From Polaromonas sp. (GTDB lineage: Bacteria; Pseudomonadota; Gammaproteobacteria; Burkholderiales; Burkholderiaceae_C), in assembly GCF_013817205.1 (NCBI RefSeq), contig NZ_JACDDD010000021.1, positions 1-48,176 of the forward strand: a DNA stretch of 48,176 bases. The letters are read 5' to 3'. Every line of letters begins with the position of its first letter. Within the stretch, counting starts at the first letter, position 1. The notes under the pieces are model-generated. The model saw only the letters and a list, made by a program, of their open reading frames with translations, did no database searches and was not told the DNA's origin. Positions 7,916 to 16,881 of this stretch are shown one piece after another. Both the position numbers and the translations under genes were made by a program.

Positions 7916-10249
7916 ATGACTTATTCCCTCGACACATTGAACACCCGAACCTCTGCCGCCGCGCCTGCTGTGGGCGGCGTGAAACGCTTTGCCCACGAAG
8001 TCAGTCTGATCCTCGGCCTGCTGGCGCTGGTTTTCTGGCTGGGGGCACTGATCAGCTACTCGCCGCAGGACGCGGCCTGGTCGACAACCGGCAGCCGCGA
8101 ACTCGTCGACGCCTCGACACGCAACTGGGGCGGGCGCCTTGGCGCGCAGCTGGCCGATGCCAGCTATTTTCTTTTTGGATTTTCGGTGTGGTGGGCGCTT
8201 GCTGCGGGATTTCGCGCGTGGCTTGGGTCACTGGCGCGTGGCTTGCGCGGGCAGGCGGCCACTGTCTCCGCTGCTGATCGGGCCAGATTCTGGGCATGTC
8301 TGGCGCTGCTGCTGCTGGCCAGCACAGCGCTGGAATGGTCACGCCTTTATCGTTTTGAATCGATGTTGCCTGGCGGACATGCCGGTGGCGTGCTGGGTTA
8401 CCTGGCCGGTCCCGCCAGCGTAAAGTGGCTGGGTTTTACCGGTTCGGGTCTGGTCTGGATCGCCTTGAGCGTGATCGCGGTGTCTGTGGTGTTTGGTTTT
8501 TCGTGGGCCCGCACCGCTCAACGCATAGGCGCGTGGGTTGATGAGCTGATCGAGTCGCGCCGGGAAAAGCGCGAGATCGCTGAAGATCTGGCAGTGGGCC
8601 GGGTCGCGGCGCGCGAGCGGGAGGAGACCCTGCACGAAGAGCGCATCGAGATTGAGGAGCATCACCCGATCCCTGTGCTGATCGAGCCCACGCTGGCCGA
8701 GATTCCGAAAAGCGAGCGTGTTGCCAAGGAGCGGCAAAAACCGCTGTTCAGCGAGATGCCCGACTCCAAGCTGCCGCAGGTGGACCTGCTCGACGGCGCG
8801 TTGACACGGCAGGAGACCGTGGCCCCTGAGACGCTGGAGATGACCTCCCGCCTGATCGAGAAAAAGCTTAAGGATTTCGGCGTCGAGGTTCGGGTGGTGG
8901 CTGCCGCGCCTGGGCCGGTGATCACCCGTTACGAGATCGAGCCTGCCACCGGTGTCAAGGGCGCGCAGATCGTGAATCTGGCCAAGGACCTAGCGCGCGC
9001 GCTGAGTCTGGTGTCCATCCGCGTGATCGAGACCATTCCCGGTAAAAACTACATGGCTCTGGAACTGCCCAACGCCAAGCGTCAGTCCATCAAGCTCAGC
9101 GAGATCCTTGGCTCGCAGGTCTACAACGAAGCCAAGTCCATGCTGACGATAGGCTTGGGTAAGGACATCAGCGGTGCGCCAATAGTGGCCGACTTGGCGA
9201 AGATGCCGCACTGCCTGGTGGCCGGCACCACCGGTTCGGGCAAATCGGTCGGCATCAACGCGATGATTTTGAGCCTGCTCTACAAGGCTGACGCGCGTGA
9301 TGTGCGCCTGTTGCTGATCGATCCCAAGATGCTCGAAATGAGCGTGTATGAAGGTATCCCGCATCTGCTAGCCCCCGTGGTCACGGACATGCGCCAGGCC
9401 GCACATGGACTGAACTGGTGTGTCGCCGAGATGGAAAAACGTTACAAGCTCATGAGCAAGATGGGTGTGCGTAACCTGGCGGGCTACAACGTCAAGATCG
9501 ACGAAGCCAAGACGCGCGGTGAATTTATCTACAACCCATTCAGCCTGACACCTGAGCAACCCGAGCCGCTCGAGCGCCTGCCCTACATTGTGGTCGTGAT
9601 CGATGAGCTGGCCGACTTGATGATGGTGGTCGGCAAGAAGATCGAGGAGCTGATTGCGCGGCTGGCGCAAAAGGCACGCGCCGCTGGCATCCATCTGGTG
9701 TTGGCCACCCAGCGCCCCAGCGTGGACGTGATCACCGGCCTGATCAAGGCCAACATCCCGACGCGCCTGAGTTTCCAGGTCAGCAGCAAGATCGACAGCC
9801 GCACCATTCTTGACCAGATGGGCGCCGAAGCGCTGCTGGGCATGGGCGACATGCTCTACATGCCCAGCGGCACCGGCTTCCCGATACGTGTGCATGGCGC
9901 TTTTGTGAGCGACGATGAGGTGCACCGTGTGGTGGCTTACCTGAAGCAGCAGGGCGAACCCAATTACATCGATGGCGTACTCGAGGGTGGCACCGTTGAT
10001 GGTGATGGTGACCTGCTCGGTGATGCAGGTGGCAATGCCGAGGGCGACAAGGACCCGATGTACGACCAGGCCGTCGAGATTGTGCTCAAAAACCGCAAGG
10101 CCTCGATCTCGCTGGTCCAGCGCCACCTGAAAATTGGCTACAACCGCGCCGCCCGCATGCTCGAAGAGATGGAAAAATCGGGAATGATCAGTGCCATGTC
10201 GGGCAGCGGCCAGCGTGAAATTCTGGTGCCTGCGCGCGCCGAAGGATGA
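7916..10249 (+). CDS. ftsK: DNA translocase FtsK
   Basis: A 777-residue septal DNA pump that clears and orients chromosome ends at division and activates XerCD. The N-terminal 200 residues contain about four hydrophobic segments (near 28-48, 80-100, 125-143, 175-198). A short charged linker (210-290) follows, much shorter than in E. coli FtsK (1329 residues). The motor has Walker [13 protein letters not shown] (Lys443) and Walker [14 protein letters not shown]. The C-terminal gamma winged-helix domain covers about 715-777. It is followed by lolA and rarA in the conserved order. The start ATG at 7916 has no strong ribosome site nearby. Confidence 0.96.
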   Translation: MTYSLDTLNTRTSAAAPAVGGVKRFAHEVSLILGLLALVFWLGALISYSPQDAAWSTTGSRELVDASTRNWGGRLGAQLADASYFLFGFSVWWALAAGFRAWLGSLARGLRGQAATVSAADRARFWACLALLLLASTALEWSRLYRFESMLPGGHAGGVLGYLAGPASVKWLGFTGSGLVWIALSVIAVSVVFGFSWARTAQRIGAWVDELIESRREKREIAEDLAVGRVAAREREETLHEERIEIEEHHPIPVLIEPTLAEIPKSERVAKERQKPLFSEMPDSKLPQVDLLDGALTRQETVAPETLEMTSRLIEKKLKDFGVEVRVVAAAPGPVITRYEIEPATGVKGAQIVNLAKDLARALSLVSIRVIETIPGKNYMALELPNAKRQSIKLSEILGSQVYNEAKSMLTIGLGKDISGAPIVADLAKMPHCLVAGTTGSGKSVGINAMILSLLYKADARDVRLLLIDPKMLEMSVYEGIPHLLAPVVTDMRQAAHGLNWCVAEMEKRYKLMSKMGVRNLAGYNVKIDEAKTRGEFIYNPFSLTPEQPEPLERLPYIVVVIDELADLMMVVGKKIEELIARLAQKARAAGIHLVLATQRPSVDVITGLIKANIPTRLSFQVSSKIDSRTILDQMGAEALLGMGDMLYMPSGTGFPIRVHGAFVSDDEVHRVVAYLKQQGEPNYIDGVLEGGTVDGDGDLLGDAGGNAEGDKDPMYDQAVEIVLKNRKASISLVQRHLKIGYNRAARMLEEMEKSGMISAMSGSGQREILVPARAEG

Positions 10250-10356
10250 CAGGGCTGCCTTTACTGCGGCTATACATTGTTCTGGCAACCAATCTGGGAT
10301 GACCTTATCTCAAAGATATGGGTATCGGCCTGCGCTCAAACATCATCTGGAACACC

Positions 10357-11061
10357 ATGAACCACGCTTTGCCATTCTCTCTTGCTTCCGTTCTGTCCCG
10401 TAGTGCGGGGATCGTCCTGGCCGGCGCGCTGGCCCTTGGCTCGGTTGCTGCGAGCGCCCAGGGCGCCTCCGGGAGCGGTCTGGAGAGCCTTGAAGCTTTT
10501 GTCAAAAACACCAGAAGCGGGCGGGCCGAGTTCACTCAAGTCGTTACCAGTCCGGCACGCGACGGCCAGACCGCAAAAACCAAAACCTCCAGCGGCAGCT
10601 TCGAGTTTTTGCGGCCCAATCGCTTCAAGTTTGTCTACAAGAAGCCGTTCGAGCAAAGCATTGTTTCCGACGGCCAGACCCTCTGGTTGCATGACGTCGA
10701 CCTGAACCAGGTCACGGCGCGCAAGCTCAGCCAGGTGCTGGGCGGCACGCCCGCCGCCGTGATTGCCGCCGCTGCCGACATCAAGGCTTTGCAGGCGGAC
10801 TTCACATTGGTCCCCCAGCCGGGCAAGGACGGCCTCGAGTGGATTCTGGCCACACCCAAGACAAAGGATGGCCAGGTGCAGAGCATCAGCGTGGGCTTCC
10901 GGGAAAGTGCCAAGGGCAGCGAACTGGCCCGGCTGGAAATCCTCGACAGTTTCGGCCAGCGGTCGGTGATGAGCTTCAGCAATTTCGAGGTCAACCCGGC
11001 GCTGAATGCAGCCGCTTTCCAGTTCAAGCCACCAGCCGGCGCGGACGTGATTCGACAGTAA
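10357..11061 (+). CDS. lolA: Outer-membrane lipoprotein carrier protein LolA
   Basis: A 234-residue periplasmic chaperone that takes lipoproteins from the LolCDE transporter to LolB. It starts with a long signal peptide (about 35 residues, hydrophobic GIVLAGALALGSVAASAQG), cleaved near Ala-Gln-Gly. The mature part shows the LolA beta-barrel pattern: FTQVVTSPARDG, GSFEFLRPNRFKFVYKKPFE and DGQTLWLHDVDLNQV. An ATG at 10318 upstream would add 13 residues with no clear signal-peptide benefit, so 10357 is preferred. It lies between ftsK and rarA, with only 10 bases to the latter. Confidence 0.94.
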   Translation: MNHALPFSLASVLSRSAGIVLAGALALGSVAASAQGASGSGLESLEAFVKNTRSGRAEFTQVVTSPARDGQTAKTKTSSGSFEFLRPNRFKFVYKKPFEQSIVSDGQTLWLHDVDLNQVTARKLSQVLGGTPAAVIAAAADIKALQADFTLVPQPGKDGLEWILATPKTKDGQVQSISVGFRESAKGSELARLEILDSFGQRSVMSFSNFEVNPALNAAAFQFKPPAGADVIRQ

Positions 11062-11071
11062 CCCGTACGGC

Positions 11072-12409
11072 ATGGCCACGCGCGCGGAGACTTCATTCGG
11101 CCCCGGCGCGGATGCCAAATCGGCAGCGCCGCTGGCTGAACGGTTCCGGCCCCAGTCGCTGGGCGAGGTGATCGGCCAGCAGCATTTGCTGGGTGAAGAC
11201 ATGCCGCTGCGTATCGCCTTCGAGTCGGGCCAGCCCCATAGCTGCATTCTCTGGGGCCCGCCGGGTGTCGGCAAGACCACCATCGCCCGCCTGATGGCCA
11301 GCAGCTTTGATGCGCATTTCATCACCATCTCGGCTGTGCTGGGCGGCGTCAAGGACATCCGCGAGGCGGTAGAGCAGGCCAGCATCTGGCAGGGGCAGGG
11401 CAGGCGCACCATCATGTTTGTTGACGAGGTGCACCGCTTTAACAAGTCGCAGCAGGACGCGTTTTTGCCACATGTGGAAAGCGGACTGTTCACCTTCATA
11501 GGCGCCACCACCGAAAATCCCTCGTTCGAGGTCAACTCCGCCTTGCTGTCGCGCGCCGTGGTTTATGTCCTGCAGCCGCTGGGCGACGACGATCTCAAGC
11601 AAATCATCACCAAAGTCCTCGCAGAACGTGCGCTGACAGCTATTGAATCGATAGCAAGCGAAGCGGTAGACCAGCTGGTGGCCTATGCGGACGGCGATGC
11701 GCGGCGCCTGCTCAATACCCTGGAGTCGCTCGATGTCGCCGCCCGACGCGAGAACAAGGACGGCGGTGTGCATGTCACCGGTACCTGGCTGCTCAAGGTG
11801 CTGGGTCAGCAGATGCGCCGCTACGACAAAGGCGGCGAGCAGTTTTACGACACCATCTCGGCGCTGCACAAGTCAGTGCGCGGCTCCGACCCGGACGCGG
11901 CGCTCTACTGGCTGGTGCGCATGCTCGACGGCGGCGCCGAGCCCAGATACATGGCGCGCCGCCTGATCCGCATGGCCAGCGAAGACATCGGTCTGGCCGA
12001 TCCGCGCGCGCTGCGGCTGGCGCTCGATGCCGCTGAAGTCTACGAGCGCCTCGGTTCGCCTGAGGGCGAGCTGGCGCTGGCCGAGTGTGTGATCTACCTT
12101 GCGGTTGCACCCAAGTCCAACGCTGTCTACAAGGCATTCAACGAAGCCCGCGCTTTTGTGAAAAAGGACGGCACACGGCCGGTGCCGCTGCATCTGCGCA
12201 ATGCACCCACGAAGCTGATGAAAGAGCTGGACTACGGCAAGAATTACCGGTACGCCCATGATGAAGAGGGCGGCTTTGCCGCCGGTGAAAGTTATCTGCC
12301 CGAAGGCATGCCTGCGCCCGGGTTTTACCGACCCGTCAATCGAGGCCTGGAAATCAGGATTTCAGATAAGTTGAACGAGCTGAAAGCCCGGAACAAGCAG
12401 AAAAACTAA
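11072..12409 (+). CDS. rarA: Replication-associated recombination protein A (MgsA/RarA AAA+ ATPase)
   Basis: A 445-residue AAA+ ATPase related to clamp loaders that acts at stalled replication forks. Walker A is GPPGVGKTTIAR with Lys68, Walker B is IMFVDEVHRFNKSQQDAFLP, and the sensor segment is FIGATTENPSFEVN. The C-terminal tetramerization part contains GSDPDAALYWLVRMLDGG and SEDIGLADP. The length equals E. coli RarA (447). A 17-bp palindromic repeat lies in frame at 11639-11655, reading TAIESIAS in a variable linker. Only 10 bases separate it from lolA, so cotranscription is likely. Confidence 0.95.
   Translation: MATRAETSFGPGADAKSAAPLAERFRPQSLGEVIGQQHLLGEDMPLRIAFESGQPHSCILWGPPGVGKTTIARLMASSFDAHFITISAVLGGVKDIREAVEQASIWQGQGRRTIMFVDEVHRFNKSQQDAFLPHVESGLFTFIGATTENPSFEVNSALLSRAVVYVLQPLGDDDLKQIITKVLAERALTAIESIASEAVDQLVAYADGDARRLLNTLESLDVAARRENKDGGVHVTGTWLLKVLGQQMRRYDKGGEQFYDTISALHKSVRGSDPDAALYWLVRMLDGGAEPRYMARRLIRMASEDIGLADPRALRLALDAAEVYERLGSPEGELALAECVIYLAVAPKSNAVYKAFNEARAFVKKDGTRPVPLHLRNAPTKLMKELDYGKNYRYAHDEEGGFAAGESYLPEGMPAPGFYRPVNRGLEIRISDKLNELKARNKQKN
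11639..11655. repeat. 17-bp palindromic repeat, copy inside rarA
   Basis: GCTATTGAATCGATAGC lies in frame within rarA. The bases before it (GTGCGCTGACA) resemble the extended flank GGGCG-N5-CA of other copies. Confidence 0.65.
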
Positions 12410-12522
12410 TGGAAAGCAAAACCTCCTGATATCGCCTGATTCAGCCTCATAAATGCAGTTACTCGAGGGTTAACCCCGCGAAAAGCAGCATGCTGGCCCC
12501 TTTCTCGCGTGAGAGGCGTGGC

Positions 12523-12591
12523 TACAATTTGCGGATTCGCTCGCCACCCAAGCCCGGCCGGTCCGCTGGTTTTGATAGGCGGGCTTTTTGT
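12523..12591 (+). promoter_or_regulatory. Possible livH leader: -10 element followed by terminator-like hairpin
   Basis: TACAAT at 12523-12528 is a good -10, but the -35 is weak. About 20 bases downstream, AAGCCCG and CGGGCTTTTT pair across a long loop (about 12548-12588) and are followed by T-rich sequence. All this lies about 95 bases before livH. It could be an attenuator or read-through terminator in the liv leader, or a terminator for a short transcript. The evidence is structural only. Confidence 0.4.
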
Positions 12592-12683
12592 TAACTCGCG
12601 CGATTTCATGGTGATCCCATACGTCGCGGCCTCGCATGGTGTGAGGCAGAGCTGGCAACTGAATTCAAACGGGAGAGTGAGTT

Positions 12684-13613
12684 ATGGAAGTTTTTCTTCA
12701 GCAGATCATCAACGGGCTGGTGCTGGGCAGCATGTACGCCCTCGTCGCCCTCGGCTACACCATGGTGTACGGCATCATCGGCCTGATCAACTTTGCGCAT
12801 GGCGAGGTTCTCATGGTGGGTGCGATCACCAGCTGGACCATCATTGTCTGGATGCAGGATGCCATGCCAGGAACGCCCGGTTGGCTCATACTGCTGTGTT
12901 CCCTGCTGATTGCCTTTGTTGTCAGCGGCGCCCTCAACTTTTCGATTGAAAAAATTGCCTATCGGCCACTGCGGAATTCGCCGCGGCTGGCACCCCTGAT
13001 CACCGCCATTGGCGTGTCCATCCTGCTGCAGACGCTGGCCATGATCATCTGGAAGCCCAATTACAAGCCCTACCCGACGCTGCTGCCCTCCGAGCCGCTG
13101 CACCTGGGCGGGGCGGTGATCACGGTGACGCAAATTTTCATCCTGGGCGCCACCGCAGTATCGCTGGCCATCCTGATGTACCTGGTCAACTACACCAAGC
13201 TGGGGCGCGCGATGCGCGCCACGGCCGAGAACCCTCGGGTGGCGGCACTGATGGGCGTCAAGCCCGATACCGTGATCTCGGCGACCTTCATCATTGGCGC
13301 CGTGCTGGCGGCGCTGGCCGGTGTGATGTACGCCTCCAACTACGGCACGGTGCAGCACACCATGGGCTTCCTGCCCGGGCTGAAGGCCTTCACTGCGGCG
13401 GTGTTCGGCGGTATCGGCAATCTTGGCGGTGCCGTGCTGGGTGGCATTTTGCTGGGGCTGATCGAAGCTATAGGCGGCGGCTACCTCGGCACCTGGACCG
13501 GTGGCGTTCTCGGTAGCCAGTACTCGGACATCTTCGCCTTTATTGTGCTGATTTTTGTGCTCACCTTGCGGCCCTCCGGCCTGCTCGGTGAGCGGGTGGC
13601 GGACAGGGCTTAG
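12684..13613 (+). CDS. livH: Branched-chain amino acid ABC transporter permease LivH
   Basis: A 309-residue inner-membrane permease, first of the two transmembrane subunits of a HAAT-type importer. It begins MEVFLQQIINGLVLGSMYAL, a strong LivH signature, followed by GLINFAHGEVLMVGAI and near the C-terminus GGIGNLGGAVLGGILLGLIE. Around eight hydrophobic segments are spread over the whole length. GGGAGAG precedes the ATG. It starts a tight livHMGF operon (10-base gap to livM). Similar permeases also carry amides and urea, so the substrate is inferred from the best-known family members. Confidence 0.92.
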   Translation: MEVFLQQIINGLVLGSMYALVALGYTMVYGIIGLINFAHGEVLMVGAITSWTIIVWMQDAMPGTPGWLILLCSLLIAFVVSGALNFSIEKIAYRPLRNSPRLAPLITAIGVSILLQTLAMIIWKPNYKPYPTLLPSEPLHLGGAVITVTQIFILGATAVSLAILMYLVNYTKLGRAMRATAENPRVAALMGVKPDTVISATFIIGAVLAALAGVMYASNYGTVQHTMGFLPGLKAFTAAVFGGIGNLGGAVLGGILLGLIEAIGGGYLGTWTGGVLGSQYSDIFAFIVLIFVLTLRPSGLLGERVADRA

Positions 13614-13623
13614 GAGACGCATC

Positions 13624-14736
13624 ATGATGAAACAACACAGACTCCTGACTTTTCTGGTGGCCGCGGCCGCCCTGCTGATCCTGCCCCTGTTGCTGCAACA
13701 GGGCGGCAACGCCTGGGTTCGCATTGTCGACATGGCGCTGCTGTATGTGCTGCTGGCGCTGGGCCTGAACATCGTGGTCGGTTACGCCGGCCTGCTGGAC
13801 CTGGGCTACGTCGCTTTTTTTGCAGTCGGCGCCTACCTTTTTGCACTGCTGGGATCGCCGCATCTGGCCAGCGCATTTCCCTGGATTGCGGCCGAATTCC
13901 CGAACGGGCTGCATCTGCCGATCTGGGCGGTCATACCGATGGCGGCAGTGCTGGCCGCCTGTTTTGGCGTTTTGCTGGGCATTCCTGTGCTCAAGCTGCG
14001 CGGCGATTACCTGGCAATTGTCACGCTGGGCTTTGGCGAAATCATCCGCGTGTTCCTGAACAACCTGGACCGTCCGATCAACCTGACCAACGGGCCCAAA
14101 GGCATCAACCAGATCGACTCGATGAAGTTTTTCGGGTTCGATCTGGGCAAGTCACACGAACTCCTCGGCTTCGAGATCGCCTCGGTGACCATGTATTACT
14201 ACCTGTTCCTGGCACTGGTTGTTGTGTCTGTCGTGATTTGTCACCGGCTTGAAAATTCGCGCATCGGTCGCGCATGGATGGCCATCCGCGAGGACGAAAT
14301 CGCAGCCAAGGCCATGGGCATCAACACCCGCAACATGAAACTCCTGGCCTTCGGCATGGGTGCGACCTTCGGCGGCGTGTCCGGCTCCATGTTTGCAGCC
14401 TTCCAGGGTTTTGTATCGCCCGAATCCTTCAGCCTGATGGAGTCGGTCATGATTGTGGCCATGGTCGTGCTGGGCGGAATCGGCCACCTGCCCGGCGTGA
14501 TCCTGGGGGCCCTGCTGCTCGCGGCCCTGCCTGAGGTTTTGCGTCATGTGGCCGGTCCGCTGCAGGCCATGACCGGGGGGCGCCTGGACTCCTCCATTCT
14601 GCGTCAGTTGCTGATCGCGCTGGCCATGATCGCCATCATGCTGTCGCGGCCGCGGGGCCTGTGGCCTGCGCGCGAGCACGGCAAGACGCTGAACACGCCG
14701 GTCGGCAACGACCCCATCCAGTCCATTAACCCCTAA
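13624..14736 (+). CDS. livM: Branched-chain amino acid ABC transporter permease LivM
   Basis: A 370-residue second permease subunit. It has many membrane helices and the LivM motifs LGLNIVVGYAGLLDLGYVAFF (split: LGLNIVVGYAG then LLDLGYVAFF), LRGDYLAIVTLGFGEIIRV, and the EAA-type loop AKAMGINTRNMKLLAFGMGA. The ATG at 13624 follows AGGAG by 8 bases; a second ATG is adjacent at 13627. It overlaps nothing and sits 10 bases after livH and 9 before livG, consistent with a single mRNA. The length is normal for the LivM family without large extensions. Confidence 0.92.
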   Translation: MMKQHRLLTFLVAAAALLILPLLLQQGGNAWVRIVDMALLYVLLALGLNIVVGYAGLLDLGYVAFFAVGAYLFALLGSPHLASAFPWIAAEFPNGLHLPIWAVIPMAAVLAACFGVLLGIPVLKLRGDYLAIVTLGFGEIIRVFLNNLDRPINLTNGPKGINQIDSMKFFGFDLGKSHELLGFEIASVTMYYYLFLALVVVSVVICHRLENSRIGRAWMAIREDEIAAKAMGINTRNMKLLAFGMGATFGGVSGSMFAAFQGFVSPESFSLMESVMIVAMVVLGGIGHLPGVILGALLLAALPEVLRHVAGPLQAMTGGRLDSSILRQLLIALAMIAIMLSRPRGLWPAREHGKTLNTPVGNDPIQSINP

Positions 14737-14745
14737 GGAATGGCC

Positions 14746-15513
14746 ATGAGCGAAACCATTCTCAAAGTCGCCGGTGTCTCCAAACGTTTTGGCGGCCTGC
14801 AGGCCCTCAGCGACGTCGGCATCCATATCGAACGCGGCCAGGTCTACGGCCTGATCGGTCCCAACGGCGCCGGTAAGACCACCTTCTTCAATGTGCTGAC
14901 CGGTTTGTACACGCCCGACAGCGGCACCTTCGAGCTGGCCGGCAAGCCCTACAAGCCGTCTGCGGTGCATGAGGTCGCCAAGGCTGGCATTGCCCGAACC
15001 TTTCAGAACATCCGCTTGTTCGCCGACATGACGGCGCTTGAAAACGTCATGGTCGGACGCCATATGCGGACGAAGTCAGGCCTCATTGGGGCTGTGTTCC
15101 GCACCTCCGGCTTCAAAGCCGAAGAAGCGGCAATTGCCAAACGTGCGCATGAGCTGCTGGACTATGTGGGCATCGGCAAGTTCGCCGCATACAAGGCCCG
15201 CACGCTGTGTTACGGCGACCAGCGCCGCCTGGAGATTGCCCGGGCACTGGCTACCGACCCTCAACTGATTGCGCTCGACGAACCCGCGGCGGGCATGAAC
15301 GCGACCGAGAAGGTGCAGCTGCGCGAGCTGATCGACCAGATCCGCAAGGACAACCGCACCATCTTGCTGATCGAGCATGACGTCAAGCTCGTGATGGGCT
15401 TGTGCGACCGCGTCACGGTGCTCGACTACGGCAAGCAGATTGCCGAAGGCGCACCGGCCGAGGTGCAGAAAAACGAAAAAGTGATCACCGCCTACCTCGG
15501 CTCGGGTCATTGA
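14746..15513 (+). CDS. livG: Branched-chain amino acid ABC transporter ATP-binding protein LivG
   Basis: A 255-residue cytoplasmic ATPase. Walker A is GPNGAGKTTFFN, the signature region is LCYGDQRRLEIARAL, and Walker B is LIALDEPAAGMN followed by the switch His in LLIEHDVKLVMGLCD. These features and length match LivG, including the divergent signature (YGDQR in place of LSGGQ). I chose the second ATG (14746) because AAGG at 735-738 is well spaced for it and too close to the ATG at 14740. livF follows after 14 bases. Confidence 0.93.
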   Translation: MSETILKVAGVSKRFGGLQALSDVGIHIERGQVYGLIGPNGAGKTTFFNVLTGLYTPDSGTFELAGKPYKPSAVHEVAKAGIARTFQNIRLFADMTALENVMVGRHMRTKSGLIGAVFRTSGFKAEEAAIAKRAHELLDYVGIGKFAAYKARTLCYGDQRRLEIARALATDPQLIALDEPAAGMNATEKVQLRELIDQIRKDNRTILLIEHDVKLVMGLCDRVTVLDYGKQIAEGAPAEVQKNEKVITAYLGSGH

Positions 15514-15527
15514 AGGGAAACAACAGC

Positions 15528-16244
15528 ATGGCAAACACACTTCTCAAGGTCACGGGGCTCAAGGTCGCCTACGGCGGCATCCAGGCGGTCAAGGGCGTTG
15601 ACTTTGAAGTCCACGAGGGCGAACTCGTCACCCTGATTGGTTCCAACGGCGCCGGCAAGACCACCACCATGAAAGCCATCACGGGGACCTTGCCGCTTGT
15701 CGACGGGGATATCGAGTACCTGGGCAAAAGCATCAAGGGCAAAGGCGCCTGGGACCTGGTCAGGGACGGCCTGGCCATGGTGCCGGAAGGCCGCGGCGTG
15801 TTCACCCGCATGACCATCACCGAAAATCTGCAGATGGGCGCCTACATCCGCGACGACAAAAGCGGCATCGCCGAGGACATCGAGAAGATGTTCACGATTT
15901 TTCCGCGCCTGCGCGAACGCAAGGACCAACTGGCCGGCACCATGAGTGGCGGCGAGCAGCAGATGCTGGCCATGGGCCGCGCGCTGATGAGCCGCCCCCG
16001 CGTGTTGCTGCTCGACGAGCCGTCCATGGGTTTGAGCCCGATCATGGTCGACAAGATCTTCGAGGTGGTGAAAGACGTCTCTGCGCGCGGCGTCACGGTG
16101 CTGCTGGTCGAGCAAAACGCCAGCCGCGCGCTGGGCATCGCCGACCGGGGATATGTCATGGAGTCCGGCATCGTCACGATGAACGGGGATGCGAAGCAGC
16201 TGCTGAACGATCCGCGGGTCCGGGCGGCCTATCTGGGCGAGTGA
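15528..16244 (+). CDS. livF: Branched-chain amino acid ABC transporter ATP-binding protein LivF
   Basis: A 238-residue ATPase that pairs with LivG. Walker A is GSNGAGKTTTMKAI, the signature is MSGGEQQMLAMGRAL, Walker B is RVLLLDEPSMGLSP, and the H-loop position holds Gln in LLVEQNASRAL, as is normal for LivF. The ATG at 15528 follows GAAGGGA. It is the last gene of the operon. A copy of the extended palindromic repeat begins 10 bases after its stop. No periplasmic binding protein gene (livJ/K type) is found in the operon or elsewhere in the window. Confidence 0.93.
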   Translation: MANTLLKVTGLKVAYGGIQAVKGVDFEVHEGELVTLIGSNGAGKTTTMKAITGTLPLVDGDIEYLGKSIKGKGAWDLVRDGLAMVPEGRGVFTRMTITENLQMGAYIRDDKSGIAEDIEKMFTIFPRLRERKDQLAGTMSGGEQQMLAMGRALMSRPRVLLLDEPSMGLSPIMVDKIFEVVKDVSARGVTVLLVEQNASRALGIADRGYVMESGIVTMNGDAKQLLNDPRVRAAYLGE

Positions 16245-16253
16245 GTCTTCAGA

Positions 16254-16309
16254 CCTTTTCGGGCTCTGGCCCTTGACTGGTGGGCGTGGGTAGCTATTAA
16301 ATTTGTAGC
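16254..16309 (+). repeat. Extended palindromic repeat after livF
   Basis: A 17-bp core GCTATTAAATTTGTAGC (16293-16309) is preceded by a conserved flank starting CCTTTTCGGGCTCTGGCCC and ending GGTGGGCGTGGGTA. This flank closely matches the copy at 45288-45343. It lies 10 bases past the livF stop codon. Confidence 0.85.
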
Positions 16310-16820
16310 GAATTAGTCGCCGTATTCGTCACGCCGGATTGATCCGGGATCCATGTTGGATAGCTCGTGCAGCTTGGCCCACCAACAAGCCGGGTCTCGC
16401 CCCGGGCGGGCGAGGTCCTTTTCTTTGCGTCGCCAAAGAAAAGTACCCAAAAGAAAGGCGACCCGATGGTCCGGGTCCCCTGCGCTGCGCTATGGGGCAA
16501 CCTGCGGTGCTCGCCGAAAACGGGGTCGAGCTCGAACTCGGCTTCGGCTTGTATGTTACGCGTGTCGGGGTGGAGGGAGGAAGACAAACATCCGAAGACA
16601 GAATCCGGAGTCCTTGAAGCGCAAAGCGCTTCAAGGACGGAATCCCAACAGACAGTCAAGTTTGCACGCGAGAGCTGCACACGCGGCCAAATGAGGCGCC
16701 CTTCCATCGCCCAGCGGGGCGAGGGAGGGGCGGGGGGTTGGGAGTGGGGAGTTGAAACTACTGCCCGAAGCGGATCGGGGACGCAGCGTGATGCAGGATT
16801 GAGATTAACAAGGACAGACG
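16310..16820. repeat. Repeat-rich non-coding stretch between livF and rne
   Basis: About 500 bases with no convincing gene. It holds a perfect 10-bp hairpin CTTTTCTTTG/CAAAGAAAAG with a 6-base loop (16418-16443), part of a block with AAAGAAAGGCGAC that I recall as widely repeated in Burkholderiales intergenic DNA. It also holds a perfect 13-bp hairpin at 16610-16638 (GTCCTTGAAGCGC, loop AAA, then its complement). Several open frames cross the region on both strands, but none has a recognizable protein or ribosome site. Confidence 0.7.
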
Positions 16821-16848
16821 AAAAAAAGGCAGCCCAAGAGCTGCCTTT
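16821..16848 (-). terminator. Intrinsic terminator of rne
   Basis: Minus strand: GGCAGC, loop TCTTGG, GCTGCC and seven T. It lies about 35 bases past the rne stop. Confidence 0.85.
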
Positions 16849-16881
16849 GATCAAAGTGCCCGGCCGGGCACAAGCGGCGAA

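Noticed and set aside
9368..10288. Open frame of 306 codons opposite ftsK
   Set aside because: Antisense of the conserved FtsK motor; no family match.
12606..13772. Open frame of 388 codons opposite livH
   Set aside because: Gln/His/Arg-rich antisense shadow of a hydrophobic permease.
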